Made by a program: the position numbers and the translations under genes. Shown piece after piece: positions 7,346 through 14,888 of a stretch of DNA of 64,000 nt. The DNA lies in contig JBFMFH010000127.1 in assembly GCA_040752275.1 (NCBI GenBank), positions 1 to 64,000 of the forward strand, in the 5' to 3' direction. Positions within the stretch are counted from its first letter, which is position 1; each line of letters opens with the position of its first letter. The stretch is from JBFMFH01 sp040752275. Lineage in GTDB: Bacteria; Acidobacteriota; Vicinamibacteria; Vicinamibacterales; JAKQTR01. The notes beneath the pieces were generated by a model that saw only the letters and a program-made list of their open reading frames with translations, had not been told where the DNA came from and searched no databases.

Positions 7346-9640
7346 ATGAACAGACGCCCGACCACCATCACGCTCGCTCTCCTGACCGTCGTGCTCGGTC
7401 CCGATTTGCCTGCTGCGACGCAGGGCCCGGCGGTGAGCTCGGCGTTCACGGCCGAGGACATGCTGAAGGTGACGACCGTCTCGGTCCTCGATCTGTCGGA
7501 CGACGGCCGCCGGGTGGCGGTGACGGAGCGTCGGACTCGTGACAACGCGCAGGTCGATCACCGCCGTTACGGAGATCCCGGCTACCTCGCGCCGAGCGCT
7601 GTGCGCGTCGCGGTGATCGACACGCACACGGGAGCCCGGTCGGTCATCTTCCCGGAGCTGGTGAACGTGCGCGGAGCCGCCTGGTCCCGGGACGGCAGGC
7701 GTCTCGCCGTCCTCGTTGCCGTTCTCGCCGGAAACGGCGACACCTCGATCGCCAGGCTCCATGTCTGGGATGCCGACCGAGCCGTGAGCCGAGAGGTCCA
7801 GGTGAAGACCGACAAACCGCTCGCGTTGAACTCGGGACTGGCCTGGTCGGCCGATGGCTCGCACCTGATCGTCGCGCTGGCCTCGCCGGCCCGGCTCTCG
7901 GCAGGGATCGGAACCTTCCGCACGCTCACCGAGGGTCCCGTCATCGTGCACAGTTCGAAGGACCCCTTCCTGGAGTGGGACGCCTTGAACCGCGCCAGCC
8001 GCTGGCGGTCGCTTGTGGAACTCGACCCGGCTACGGGCACGACGCGCGAGATCCTGGCGGAGCGGCGGCTGACATCCTACAACGTCAGCCGGGACGGCAC
8101 GTTTCTCACGTTCATGGAGGACGTGACCGAGAAGACCGACTACGAGACGATCGGCGGCACGGACAGTACCCTCGGCCTCGTCCAGGCAGCCGGCGGTGAG
8201 CCCAGAACCTTGATAGCGGCGAAGGACCTCAAAGGACTGCAACTCCGCTGGTCCGACGACGGGCGCACGTTCGCCTTCGCCAGGAAGGGTGAGGTCTTCG
8301 TCCAGCGCATCGACGAGAAGAAGCCGCGGAGCCTGACGCCGCCACCGGAGAAGGACGAAGGTGTGAAGGCGGCGGACGCCGCGGCTGGGACGACGGCTGT
8401 GGACGGGAAGGCGGCCGAGCGCGAGACCTTCTCGGTGAGCCTCGTCGACCTGCACGGCTCGAAGCTCCTCGCCACGAGCAAGAAGGGCTGGTACATCGTC
8501 GACACCGCCACGGCCGCGCGGACGCAAGTTCTGACGCTCGACGAGGACGACGAGAAGAACCCGCGAATGTCGGCCGTAGCCTGGAGCCCGGATGGCGCGC
8601 ACCTGTTCGCGACGTGGTCGGCGCGCGACCGGTACGAGCGCGGACTCGTGCGTCTCGATGTCGCGAGCGGTTCCATGACGCCGCTGGTCAGGGACTCGCG
8701 TCTGTACGGGGGTTTCCGCCTGTCGCAGAACGGCACGCGCGTCGTCTACACCATGGCCGAGGACGACCGGCCGGCCGATCTCTACGCGTCGTCGGTGGAC
8801 CTGACCGATCCGAGGCGACTCACGGCCTCGAACCCGTGGCTGGCGACGAAGTCGCTCCCGCGGTCGGAGCTCGTTTCGTACCGCGACGCCGACGGCAAGC
8901 TCCTGCACGGCGTGCTCCGCTATCCGGTTGGGTACGAGGTGGGCAAGCGCTATCCGACCGTCTTCGAGATCTACGAGACGTTCTTCGACAACGGGTTCAA
9001 CGCGCGAGCCGCGTTCCTGGCGAATCACGGCTATGCCGTGTTCCACCCGTCGGTCAACCTCGTGGTGGGGCGGCCGGGCGAGGCGTGGGTCAAGGGCGTG
9101 ACTGCGGCGGCGAACCGGCTGGTGGACCTGGGGGTGGCGGACAACGATCGGCTCGGGGTCCACGGCACCAGCTACGGCGGATACGCCACCGTGCTGCTCA
9201 TCACCCAGACCGACCGCTTCAAGGCCGCGATCAACATCTCGGGCAAGGTGGACATGGTGAGCTTCTACACCGACAGTCCGCGCCTGGGCGTCCGCAACAC
9301 GCACGCGCCGGAGAAGAGCCAGGACCGCATCGGCGGCACGATGTGGGAGTTCCCGGAGCGGTATCTGGAGCACTCGGCGGTCCTGCGTGCCGATCGCATC
9401 AAGACACCTCTGCTCTGCATCACCGGAGACCAGGACCCCAATGTCCCGGCGAGCCAGTCCCGGGAGATGTACTACGCCCTCCGGCGGCTGGGGAAGGAGG
9501 TCGAGTGGGTCCGCTACGTGAACGGCGGCCACCGCCCTCCCAACAGCGTGCAGGAGGCCATCGACTTCGAGCAGCGGATCGTGGCCTGGTATGACCGGTA
9601 CGTGAAGCCCGGCGGCAAGGATCGCGAAGACGTGAAATAG
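7346..9640 (+). CDS. exported S9 family serine peptidase (prolyl oligopeptidase/acylaminoacyl-peptidase type)
   Basis: 764 residues with an N-terminal signal peptide (MNRRPTTITLALLTVVLG). Residues ~40-500 form the WD40/TolB-like propeller that gates the active site. The C-terminal alpha/beta-hydrolase domain holds the triad: Ser609 in GTSYGGY, Asp697 in GDQDPNVP and His729 in NGGHRPP. It should cleave short peptides in the periplasm. All catalytic residues are present and the length is normal. The gene sits alone; its TAG stop is followed within a few bases by a glycyl-radical-enzyme fragment on the other strand, so its 3' flank is a recombination junction. Confidence 0.9.
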   Translation: MNRRPTTITLALLTVVLGPDLPAATQGPAVSSAFTAEDMLKVTTVSVLDLSDDGRRVAVTERRTRDNAQVDHRRYGDPGYLAPSAVRVAVIDTHTGARSVIFPELVNVRGAAWSRDGRRLAVLVAVLAGNGDTSIARLHVWDADRAVSREVQVKTDKPLALNSGLAWSADGSHLIVALASPARLSAGIGTFRTLTEGPVIVHSSKDPFLEWDALNRASRWRSLVELDPATGTTREILAERRLTSYNVSRDGTFLTFMEDVTEKTDYETIGGTDSTLGLVQAAGGEPRTLIAAKDLKGLQLRWSDDGRTFAFARKGEVFVQRIDEKKPRSLTPPPEKDEGVKAADAAAGTTAVDGKAAERETFSVSLVDLHGSKLLATSKKGWYIVDTATAARTQVLTLDEDDEKNPRMSAVAWSPDGAHLFATWSARDRYERGLVRLDVASGSMTPLVRDSRLYGGFRLSQNGTRVVYTMAEDDRPADLYASSVDLTDPRRLTASNPWLATKSLPRSELVSYRDADGKLLHGVLRYPVGYEVGKRYPTVFEIYETFFDNGFNARAAFLANHGYAVFHPSVNLVVGRPGEAWVKGVTAAANRLVDLGVADNDRLGVHGTSYGGYATVLLITQTDRFKAAINISGKVDMVSFYTDSPRLGVRNTHAPEKSQDRIGGTMWEFPERYLEHSAVLRADRIKTPLLCITGDQDPNVPASQSREMYYALRRLGKEVEWVRYVNGGHRPPNSVQEAIDFEQRIVAWYDRYVKPGGKDREDVK

Positions 9641-9643
9641 GCT

Positions 9644-9778
9644 TCTCGTTCTGCAGCGCCCCCGAGATGTCGCAGAAGTACTTCCCGGTCCGCACGTTGT
9701 ACCCGTCGTGGGCCAGCTCGAGCATCTTCATCACGCTGACGTTAGCCGGTCAGGATGCAGGCTTCCTTGGCGAAAGCA
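9644..9778 (-). pseudogene. remnant of a glycyl-radical enzyme gene with an internal deletion
   Basis: On the minus strand this encodes MMKMLELAHDGYNVRTGKY joined to FCDISGALQNE. The first part matches residues just after the catalytic Cys of the intact enzyme at 12528-14888 and the second matches its C-terminus after the glycyl-radical site. The ~297 codons between, including the radical Gly loop, are gone. Base by base it matches 12564-12596 joined to 13485-13584 of the intact gene, with a shared GTA at the join. It begins within a few bases of the S9 peptidase stop codon. Confidence 0.8.
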
Positions 9779-9794
9779 AGCGGCTCCTAAGAAA

Positions 9795-9827
9795 CGGCAC
9801 GCCCCGCAGGCAGTTTCTGGCGTGCCG
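9795..9827. other. strong hairpin of unknown role
   Basis: Perfect 9-bp inverted repeat CGGCACGCC / GGCGTGCCG with a 15-base loop. No T-run follows on either strand, so it is not a classical terminator. It lies between the glycyl-radical remnant and the AbiE-type module and could be a boundary or recombination site. Confidence 0.5.
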
Positions 9828-9878
9828 TGTCGCGGTGGCATCGCGTGGGGTGCTAAGAAGGCTCAGCCTGGTGTCCGA

Positions 9879-9931
9879 TTGACATATTTATGGATGCCCA
9901 CTCCAGGTATACTGGAACCATTACGGTTCCA
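9879..9931 (+). promoter_or_regulatory. promoter-operator of the RHH/AbiEii module
   Basis: TTGACA at 9879-9884 and TATACT at 9908-9913 are near-consensus but 23 bases apart, longer than usual, so the true -35 may be weaker and closer. The perfect inverted repeat TGGAACC-n5-GGTTCCA (9913-9931) starts on the last base of the -10 box and ends 12 bases before the antitoxin ATG, ideal for autorepression by the RHH protein. Confidence 0.55.
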
Positions 9932-9943
9932 ACGCGGTGTGAC

Positions 9944-10468
9944 ATGGCGACATTGACGCTCAAGAACGTCCCAGCCGGGCTCCACGCTCGGCTCAAAGCC
10001 AGCGCCGAACGCAACCGGCGCAGCCTGAACAGTGAGATCCTGGTCCGCCTCGAGCAGGACATCGAGCGGCCCGTACCCGATTCGCTTCTTCAAGCAGAGA
10101 TGCTGCGGGCCGTGGCGACGAGACTGCCGCAGGTCGCGCTGGACCGCGGGGCTCGAGATGAGCCCCTGCCCGATGTGCTTCGGCCCTTGTTCTGGGACTG
10201 GCCATTCGACGATCTCCGTTGGCCCGTGCACCGCGACTTCGTGATCGCGCGCGTGCTTCAATCAGGCGGGACGGTGGCCATCGCCTGGCTCCGGGATGCG
10301 GTGCCTGACGATGAACTGGCCAGGTGGATCACGCAGCGCAACGGCCGCGGCCTCGACGCGCGGCACCTGCGCTTCTGGCAGGTCGCGCTGGATCTGCCGG
10401 CGACGGACGTTGACCGTTGGGTGACGCTTGCGCGCGAAGGAGTGTGGGAGGGGCGGACACGCCGATGA
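9944..10468 (+). CDS. RHH DNA-binding domain fused to an AbiEi-type antitoxin domain
   Basis: 174 residues. The first ~50 (MATLTLKNVPAGLHARLKAS ... RRSLNSEILVRLE) are an Arc/FitA-like ribbon-helix-helix domain. Residues ~85-165 (LFWDWPFDDLRW, DFVIARVLQSG, ARHLRFWQVALDL) resemble the helical domain of antitoxin partners of AbiEii nucleotidyltransferases (DUF6922-like, from memory). Its stop overlaps the next gene's start as ATGA. Likely role: neutralise the downstream nucleotidyltransferase and repress the module at the inverted repeat at 9913-9931. ATG 9944 is chosen because the RHH strand begins there; an upstream in-frame ATG at 9890 lies inside the promoter. Confidence 0.75.
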   Translation: MATLTLKNVPAGLHARLKASAERNRRSLNSEILVRLEQDIERPVPDSLLQAEMLRAVATRLPQVALDRGARDEPLPDVLRPLFWDWPFDDLRWPVHRDFVIARVLQSGGTVAIAWLRDAVPDDELARWITQRNGRGLDARHLRFWQVALDLPATDVDRWVTLAREGVWEGRTRR

Positions 10469-11091
10469 CCCTTCACACAGAGGTACTCTCCGATCGGCAG
10501 GCTCGCGTGCTCGATGCCATCGCGTCCGTTGCCCAGGCCGCCAACTTCTACCTCGCGGGCGGCACGGCTCTCGCGCTGCGGTTTGGCCACCGCCGATCGG
10601 ACGATCTCGATTGGTTTGCCGCCGACGTCAGACGTCCCGAGGCCCTGGCCGCCACGATTCGAGAGGCCGCCCTGGCGGTTGACAGCCTCGAACTGGCAGC
10701 CGGCACAGTCAACTGTCGGATTGACGGCGTCAACGTGCAGTTCCTGGAGTTCGCCTATCCCCTGCTCGCCGCATCGGACACGTGGCCCGAGAAGCGTGTC
10801 GCGGTTGCGTCGGTTCGCGACCTGGGCGCGATGAAACTGCTGGCCATTGCCCAGCGCGGCTCCCGCAAGGACTTCGTGGACGTGTACGAACTGCTGCGGC
10901 AAGGCGCCCGACTGTCGGGCATGCTCGATGACTTCCGCGCGAAGTTCCAGGCGGATCCGATCTCGGTGCTCCGGGGGTTGGCCTTCTTCGATGACGCGGA
11001 ACTCGAGCCCATGCCCGAGATGCTGGCCGCGGTCACGTGGTCGAACGTGAGGGACGGCATCACTGACGCGCTTCGTGCCGTGCTGCGATGA
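10465..11091 (+). CDS. AbiEii/AbiGii-family nucleotidyltransferase toxin
   Basis: 208 residues. FYLAGGTALALRFGHR and SDDLDWF give the nucleotide-binding GG-T-A-L-A and the D-x-D metal motif of the AbiEii/MenA family. KLLAIAQRGSRKDFVDVYEL is the conserved Lys...K-D-x-x-D stretch in its second half. Characterised members inhibit growth by adding nucleotides to tRNA or similar targets and can give abortive phage defence. It overlaps the RHH antitoxin by four bases, so the two are co-translated. The longer frame from 10417 is rejected because of this overlap. Confidence 0.85.
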   Translation: MTLHTEVLSDRQARVLDAIASVAQAANFYLAGGTALALRFGHRRSDDLDWFAADVRRPEALAATIREAALAVDSLELAAGTVNCRIDGVNVQFLEFAYPLLAASDTWPEKRVAVASVRDLGAMKLLAIAQRGSRKDFVDVYELLRQGARLSGMLDDFRAKFQADPISVLRGLAFFDDAELEPMPEMLAAVTWSNVRDGITDALRAVLR

Positions 11092-11154
11092 CATGCGCCC
11101 GTGCGGCCGCGGACTGGCAGCCTGCACCGAGAGTGCGGATTCCGATGGCGGTGT

Positions 11155-11160
11155 TAAGAT
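11155..11160 (+). promoter_or_regulatory. -10 box before the small-protein/nucleotidyltransferase pair
   Basis: TAAGAT ends 7 bases before the ATG at 11168. This fits a leaderless transcript and marks the pair as a unit separate from the AbiEii module. Confidence 0.4.
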
Positions 11161-11167
11161 CTCCGCG

Positions 11168-11386
11168 ATGGGTTGCGAGGTGCGGGAACCAGAAGACCCT
11201 GGATGGATTGACGAGTTCGAGGCGGCTGCGCGTCGTCCGCTTCGGGTCCGGGTGCGCTACTCGTTCATCAAGACCTACCGGCCCGTTCTGGATGACGAGC
11301 CCTTTCGTGCATTCGACACCATGGCCGACTACCGCGCGTGGTGCGAAGCCGCTCTTCCGAGTTGGCTCGGGTATGGCCGCGTTTGA
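11168..11386 (+). CDS. small protein of unknown function paired with a nucleotidyltransferase
   Basis: 72 residues, no assigned domain. The C-terminal half, FRAFDTMADYRAWCEAALPS followed by WLGYGRV, looks like a conserved motif. It overlaps the downstream nucleotidyltransferase by 14 bases, so the two are almost certainly co-expressed. By analogy with other nucleotidyltransferase pairs it could be an antitoxin or accessory subunit; this is inference. The ATG follows a -10 box by 7 bases. Confidence 0.6.
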   Translation: MGCEVREPEDPGWIDEFEAAARRPLRVRVRYSFIKTYRPVLDDEPFRAFDTMADYRAWCEAALPSWLGYGRV

Positions 11387-11843
11387 GTACCGGCAAGCCG
11401 AGGAGATCCGCGAGGCGTTCGCCCGGCATGAGGTCCGATACCTCTTCATCGGGAAGTCCGGGGCCATCCTGTTGGGGTTTCCGGATACCACCCAGGACGC
11501 GGATCTGTTCGTCGAACGGACACCCGAGAACGGTGCCGCTCTCGTCGCGGCCATCCGCGACCTCGGATTCCGTCTGACCGACGCACAGGCCGCTGAGATC
11601 CTCAGGGGCAAGGACTTCGTGCAATTGAAGAACGGTCCGTTCGACTTGGACCTCGTCTTCGCCCCGGATGGCATCGAACGGTTTTCGGACGCCTGGGGCA
11701 GACGCGTGGAGGTCGAAGGTTTTCCGGTGTGCCATCCCGATGACATCATCGCCAGCAAGGCTGCGACGAATCGAGTCAAGGACCGCGAATCGCTCCCGCG
11801 CCTGCGGGCGTTTCGGGACTTCTGGGCCAGCAGGCGCAGGTAG
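11373..11843 (+). CDS. nucleotidyltransferase-fold protein (AbiEii/DUF6036-like)
   Basis: 156 residues. VRYLFIGKSGAILLGFP followed by TTQDADLFVE gives the G-(K/G)-S nucleotide loop and D-x-D pair of a minimal Pol-beta-type nucleotidyltransferase. FDLDLVF may supply the third acidic residue, and CHPDDIIASKAATNRVKDRE the conserved Lys..K-D-R-E end. Its start overlaps the 72-residue gene. The adjacency of two nucleotidyltransferase modules suggests an accessory-gene hotspot. It could be a toxin or an inactive relative. Confidence 0.7.
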   Translation: MAAFEYRQAEEIREAFARHEVRYLFIGKSGAILLGFPDTTQDADLFVERTPENGAALVAAIRDLGFRLTDAQAAEILRGKDFVQLKNGPFDLDLVFAPDGIERFSDAWGRRVEVEGFPVCHPDDIIASKAATNRVKDRESLPRLRAFRDFWASRRR

Positions 11844-11983
11844 CACAACGCGCCCTGCGGCGCCGTCGGTTTCTCTGGTCGTCGGTTCCTCTGGTTGACA
11901 CTCCACGCTGACGGTGCCATCGTCGTCGTCGGCTACGGTCACGGGCGCCGCTCGGGCGTCCTAGCCGGATGGCCGGAGGCGCC

Positions 11984-12391
11984 ATGGGCCTGTTCGACAC
12001 AGTCGTGTGCCGCTATCCGCTTCCGCACCATCAGGATGCGGAATTCCAGTCCAAGGACCTCCCCGGTCTTGCGCTCGGCGATTGGGGTTTGGGCGGGTTC
12101 ATGGATGAATACGAAATCGCCGAGGACGGACGACTGCGCCGCCACGTGCACGAGCGCGAGTGGACTGAGGACGCCTCATCGCCGCTCGCAGGATACCTGC
12201 GTTCGACGAGGGACTGGTGGGAGGACGTGCCGGATGTCCACGGCGACGTGGTGATCTACACCAGAGGTTCGGAGCGTGGACAGCCGGGTTTCCTCGAGAT
12301 GGCGGCGCGCTACGCCGGCCGCTTCCAGGTCCCGCCACGCCTCCTCCCGAGCGGTTGGGCGGCTCTCCTGGAACTGTACGGGCTTCGGTAG
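11984..12391 (+). CDS. conserved hypothetical protein, MGLFDTV family
   Basis: 135 residues, not recognised. The N-terminus MGLFDTVVCRYPLPHHQDAE with FQSKDL is distinctive: I recall small cytoplasmic orphan proteins starting in this way and scattered in accessory regions. It is acidic, with several Trp residues, no signal peptide or membrane helix. GGAGG stands 4 bases upstream of the ATG. An upstream in-frame ATG at 11969 is possible. It stands alone between a nucleotidyltransferase module and a PIN fragment. Confidence 0.55.
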   Translation: MGLFDTVVCRYPLPHHQDAEFQSKDLPGLALGDWGLGGFMDEYEIAEDGRLRRHVHEREWTEDASSPLAGYLRSTRDWWEDVPDVHGDVVIYTRGSERGQPGFLEMAARYAGRFQVPPRLLPSGWAALLELYGLR

Positions 12392-12422
12392 AATGCGCGT
12401 GCAGTCCAATCCGCAGGGCTGG

Positions 12423-12490
12423 TCAGCCGATCATACCTACCGCAAAGTGGCGATGCCCGAGGCGAACCCAATACGCGGCGAAATCCTGCC
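12423..12490 (-). pseudogene. PIN-domain C-terminal fragment
   Basis: Read on the minus strand this gives DFAAYWVRLGHRHFAVGMIG and a stop, closely matching the last ~20 residues of the intact PIN toxin at 1966 (DFATYRVRLGHRHYAVDIVG). The rest of the gene is absent, replaced by a degenerate heptad array at 12495. A dead fragment. Confidence 0.75.
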
Positions 12491-12494
12491 AGTC

Positions 12495-12529
12495 GGTTCC
12501 CGGGTCCCCGATCCCCGGCCCCCGTCCTC
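12495..12529. repeat. degenerate heptad array
   Basis: Five in-phase 7-base units: ggttccc, gggtccc, cgatccc, cggcccc, cgtcctc. It lies between the PIN fragment and the stop of the glycyl-radical enzyme and touches the last codon of the latter. Related to the CCGGGGA-type units at 37373. Confidence 0.5.
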
Positions 12530-14888
12530 AGAACTCCGCGTGCTCCGTCCGCCGGATGATCTCGTTCTGCAGCGCTTCGGAGAGATCGCAGAAGTAGTCG
12601 CTGTAGCCGGCCACGCGGACGATAAGATCGCGGTGAGCCGACGGATTGGCCTGGGCCTCGCGCAGGGTGTCGGCCGTCACCACGTTGAACTGCACGTGGT
12701 GCCCGTCCATCTTGAAGTACGTGCGCACCAGGCTGTGCAGCCGGTCGATGCCCTCGTCGCCCGCCAGCAGCGACGGCGTGAACTTCATGTTCAGCAGCGT
12801 GCCGCCGGTCTTGACGTGGTCCATCTTCGCAGCCGACTTGAGCACGGCCGTCGGCCCGTTGCGATCGGCGCCCTGCACCGGGCTGATGCCCTCCGAAAGC
12901 GGCTGGCCCTCGCTCCGCCCGTCGGCTGACGCCAGGCACACCTCGCCGAAGTACACGTGGCAGGTCGTCGGCAGCATTTCGAGGCGGTAGGCGCCGCCCT
13001 TGGTGTTCGGCCGGCCGTCAATCGACTCGAACAGCATGCGGAACGTCCGTGTCATCAGCGCGTCGGCGTAGTCGTCGTCGTTGCCGTACTTGTGCGTTTT
13101 GTTCACGAGGCGCTGGCGAAGGACCTCGTTCCCGTCGAAGTTGGCGTCGAGCGTCTCAACGAAGCGCCCGAGCGGCAGATCGCCGTGGTCGAAGACGACG
13201 TCCTTGATGGCCGAGAGCGCGTCGGTCACGCTGCCGATGCCCACGGCCTGGATGAACGTGTTGTTGTAGCGCGCGCCGCCGGCGTTGTAGTCCTTCCCCC
13301 GGGCAATGCAGTCGTCGGTGATGACCGATAGGAACGTATGGGGCATCCGCGTCGCGTACAGCCGCTCGATGATCTGGTTGCCGCGGATCTTGATGTCGAG
13401 CACGTGACGCACCTGCGCCTCGAACGCGGCGAACACGTCGTCGAACGTCTTGAACGACGCCGGATTCCCCGTCCGGGCGCCGATGTACTTCCCGGTTCGC
13501 ACGTCGAAGCCGTCGTGCAGCGCCAGCTCGAGCATCTTCATCAGGTTGAAGTAGCCGGTGAGGATGTAGGCTTCCTTGCCGAACGCGCCCACCTCCACGC
13601 ACCCCGAGCACCCGCCCTCGCGAGCGTCCTCGAGCGTCTTCCCCTGGCGCAACTGCTCCTCGACGACGGCATCGGCGTTGAAGATCGACGGGAAGCCGTA
13701 GCCATTGCGGATGACCTTGAGCGCGTGCTTGAGGACGACATCAGGGGTCTTGCGCGACACCTGGATATTGCTGCTGGGCTGCAGCAGGTGCATCTCGTCG
13801 ATGATGTCGAGCAGGAGGTGCGTCACCTCGTTCGACCCGTCGTGGCCGTCGCGCAGGAGGCCGGCGAGGTTGATGTTGGCGAAGTCCGTGTAGGTGCCGC
13901 TCTCAGCCGCCGTCACACCGACTTTCGGCGGCGCGGTGTGGTTGTTGAACTTCACGAAGAAGCACTCGAGCAGCTCGCGGGCGGACTCCCGCGTGAGCGT
14001 GCCATCGGCCAGGCCCTTCTGGTAGAACGGCCAGAGATGCTGGTCGAGATGGCCGGGGCTGAACGCGTCCCAGCCGTTCAGCTCGGTGATGACGGCCAGA
14101 TGGGCGAACCAGTAGGCCTGCAGCGCCTCGTGGAAGTCGCGCGGCGCGTGCGCCGGCACCCATCGGCAGACGTCGGCGATCTTCTCCAACTCGCGCCGGC
14201 GCGCGTCGTCGGTGGTCTTCGCTGCCTCAGCCTCCGCGAGTTCCGCGTGCCGCTCGGCGAAGCGGATGACTGCGTCGCAGGCGATGGCCATGGCGCGAAG
14301 CTCCCCGCACTTGTCGAGGGCTTCGGGGTCGCGCTCGAAGTCCAGGGCAGATTCGGCCGCCACGATCTCGGCCTTGAAGTCGAGCATGCCCTTCCGGTAG
14401 AGCTTGCCGTCCGCCACGGTGTGGCCTGGCGCGCGCTGCTCCATGAACTCGGTGAAACAGCCGGCCTCGTACGCGTCGTGCCACTCGCGCGGTAGCTCGG
14501 CGAACATCTGGTCGCGCAGCGAGCGCCCGTGCCAGAACGGAATGATCTCGCGCTCGTACAGGTCGATGACCGATGGGTCGACCATGTAGCTGGTCTTGGG
14601 GCGTGAGTTCAGGATCGTCAGATCCTGGACGCTGTGGCACGTCAGCTCGGGATAGGTCGGCACGGCCTTCGGCTTCGGGCCGCGCTCGCCGACGATGAGC
14701 TCGCCGTCACCCATCCAGAGGGTCTTCTTGTCGCAGAGCTCGTAGAAGTTGCGCGCCCGCATCATCGGAGCGCTGAGCCGGCCCTGCTGCTCGCGGTAGA
14801 AGTCGGTCACGATCTTCGCGCGCTCGCCACTGATGGACGGGACGGCGGCCAGGGTCTCGCGGCGTAGACGGGCAGTCCGTTCGGTCAT
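12528..14888 (-). CDS. glycyl-radical enzyme (eliminase branch; possible trans-4-hydroxyproline dehydratase)
   Basis: 786 residues. Cys430 and Glu432 in GCSGCVEVG form the thiyl-radical Cys-x-Glu pair typical of eliminase-type enzymes (diol, choline, hydroxyproline), not the Cys-Cys of pyruvate formate-lyase. Gly761 in RVAGYSDYF carries the radical. SGCVExGxFGKEAYILTGY resembles what I recall of the HypD hydroxyproline dehydratase group, but other dehydratases cannot be excluded. The radical is destroyed by oxygen, so it implies anaerobic or microaerobic use. The start ATG overlaps the activase stop (ATGA), which decides it over a start at 14933. Third gene of the gntR-activase-enzyme operon. 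Confidence 0.85.
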   Translation of the reverse strand: MTERTARLRRETLAAVPSISGERAKIVTDFYREQQGRLSAPMMRARNFYELCDKKTLWMGDGELIVGERGPKPKAVPTYPELTCHSVQDLTILNSRPKTSYMVDPSVIDLYEREIIPFWHGRSLRDQMFAELPREWHDAYEAGCFTEFMEQRAPGHTVADGKLYRKGMLDFKAEIVAAESALDFERDPEALDKCGELRAMAIACDAVIRFAERHAELAEAEAAKTTDDARRRELEKIADVCRWVPAHAPRDFHEALQAYWFAHLAVITELNGWDAFSPGHLDQHLWPFYQKGLADGTLTRESARELLECFFVKFNNHTAPPKVGVTAAESGTYTDFANINLAGLLRDGHDGSNEVTHLLLDIIDEMHLLQPSSNIQVSRKTPDVVLKHALKVIRNGYGFPSIFNADAVVEEQLRQGKTLEDAREGGCSGCVEVGAFGKEAYILTGYFNLMKMLELALHDGFDVRTGKYIGARTGNPASFKTFDDVFAAFEAQVRHVLDIKIRGNQIIERLYATRMPHTFLSVITDDCIARGKDYNAGGARYNNTFIQAVGIGSVTDALSAIKDVVFDHGDLPLGRFVETLDANFDGNEVLRQRLVNKTHKYGNDDDYADALMTRTFRMLFESIDGRPNTKGGAYRLEMLPTTCHVYFGEVCLASADGRSEGQPLSEGISPVQGADRNGPTAVLKSAAKMDHVKTGGTLLNMKFTPSLLAGDEGIDRLHSLVRTYFKMDGHHVQFNVVTADTLREAQANPSAHRDLIVRVAGYSDYFCDLSEALQNEIIRRTEHAEF

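Noticed and set aside
9787..9860. Integron attC-like site at the 9795-9827 hairpin
   Set aside because: No R-box/L-box core sites (GTTRRRY/RYYYAAC) at the ends and no integrase in the window.
9879..9913. Standard sigma-70 promoter TTGACA/TATACT
   Set aside because: The spacing is 23 bases, outside the usual 16-19; kept only as part of a low-confidence promoter-operator entry.
1..12500. Insertion sequence or prophage explaining the rearranged region
   Set aside because: No transposase, integrase or phage gene and no terminal inverted repeats or target duplications seen around the junctions.
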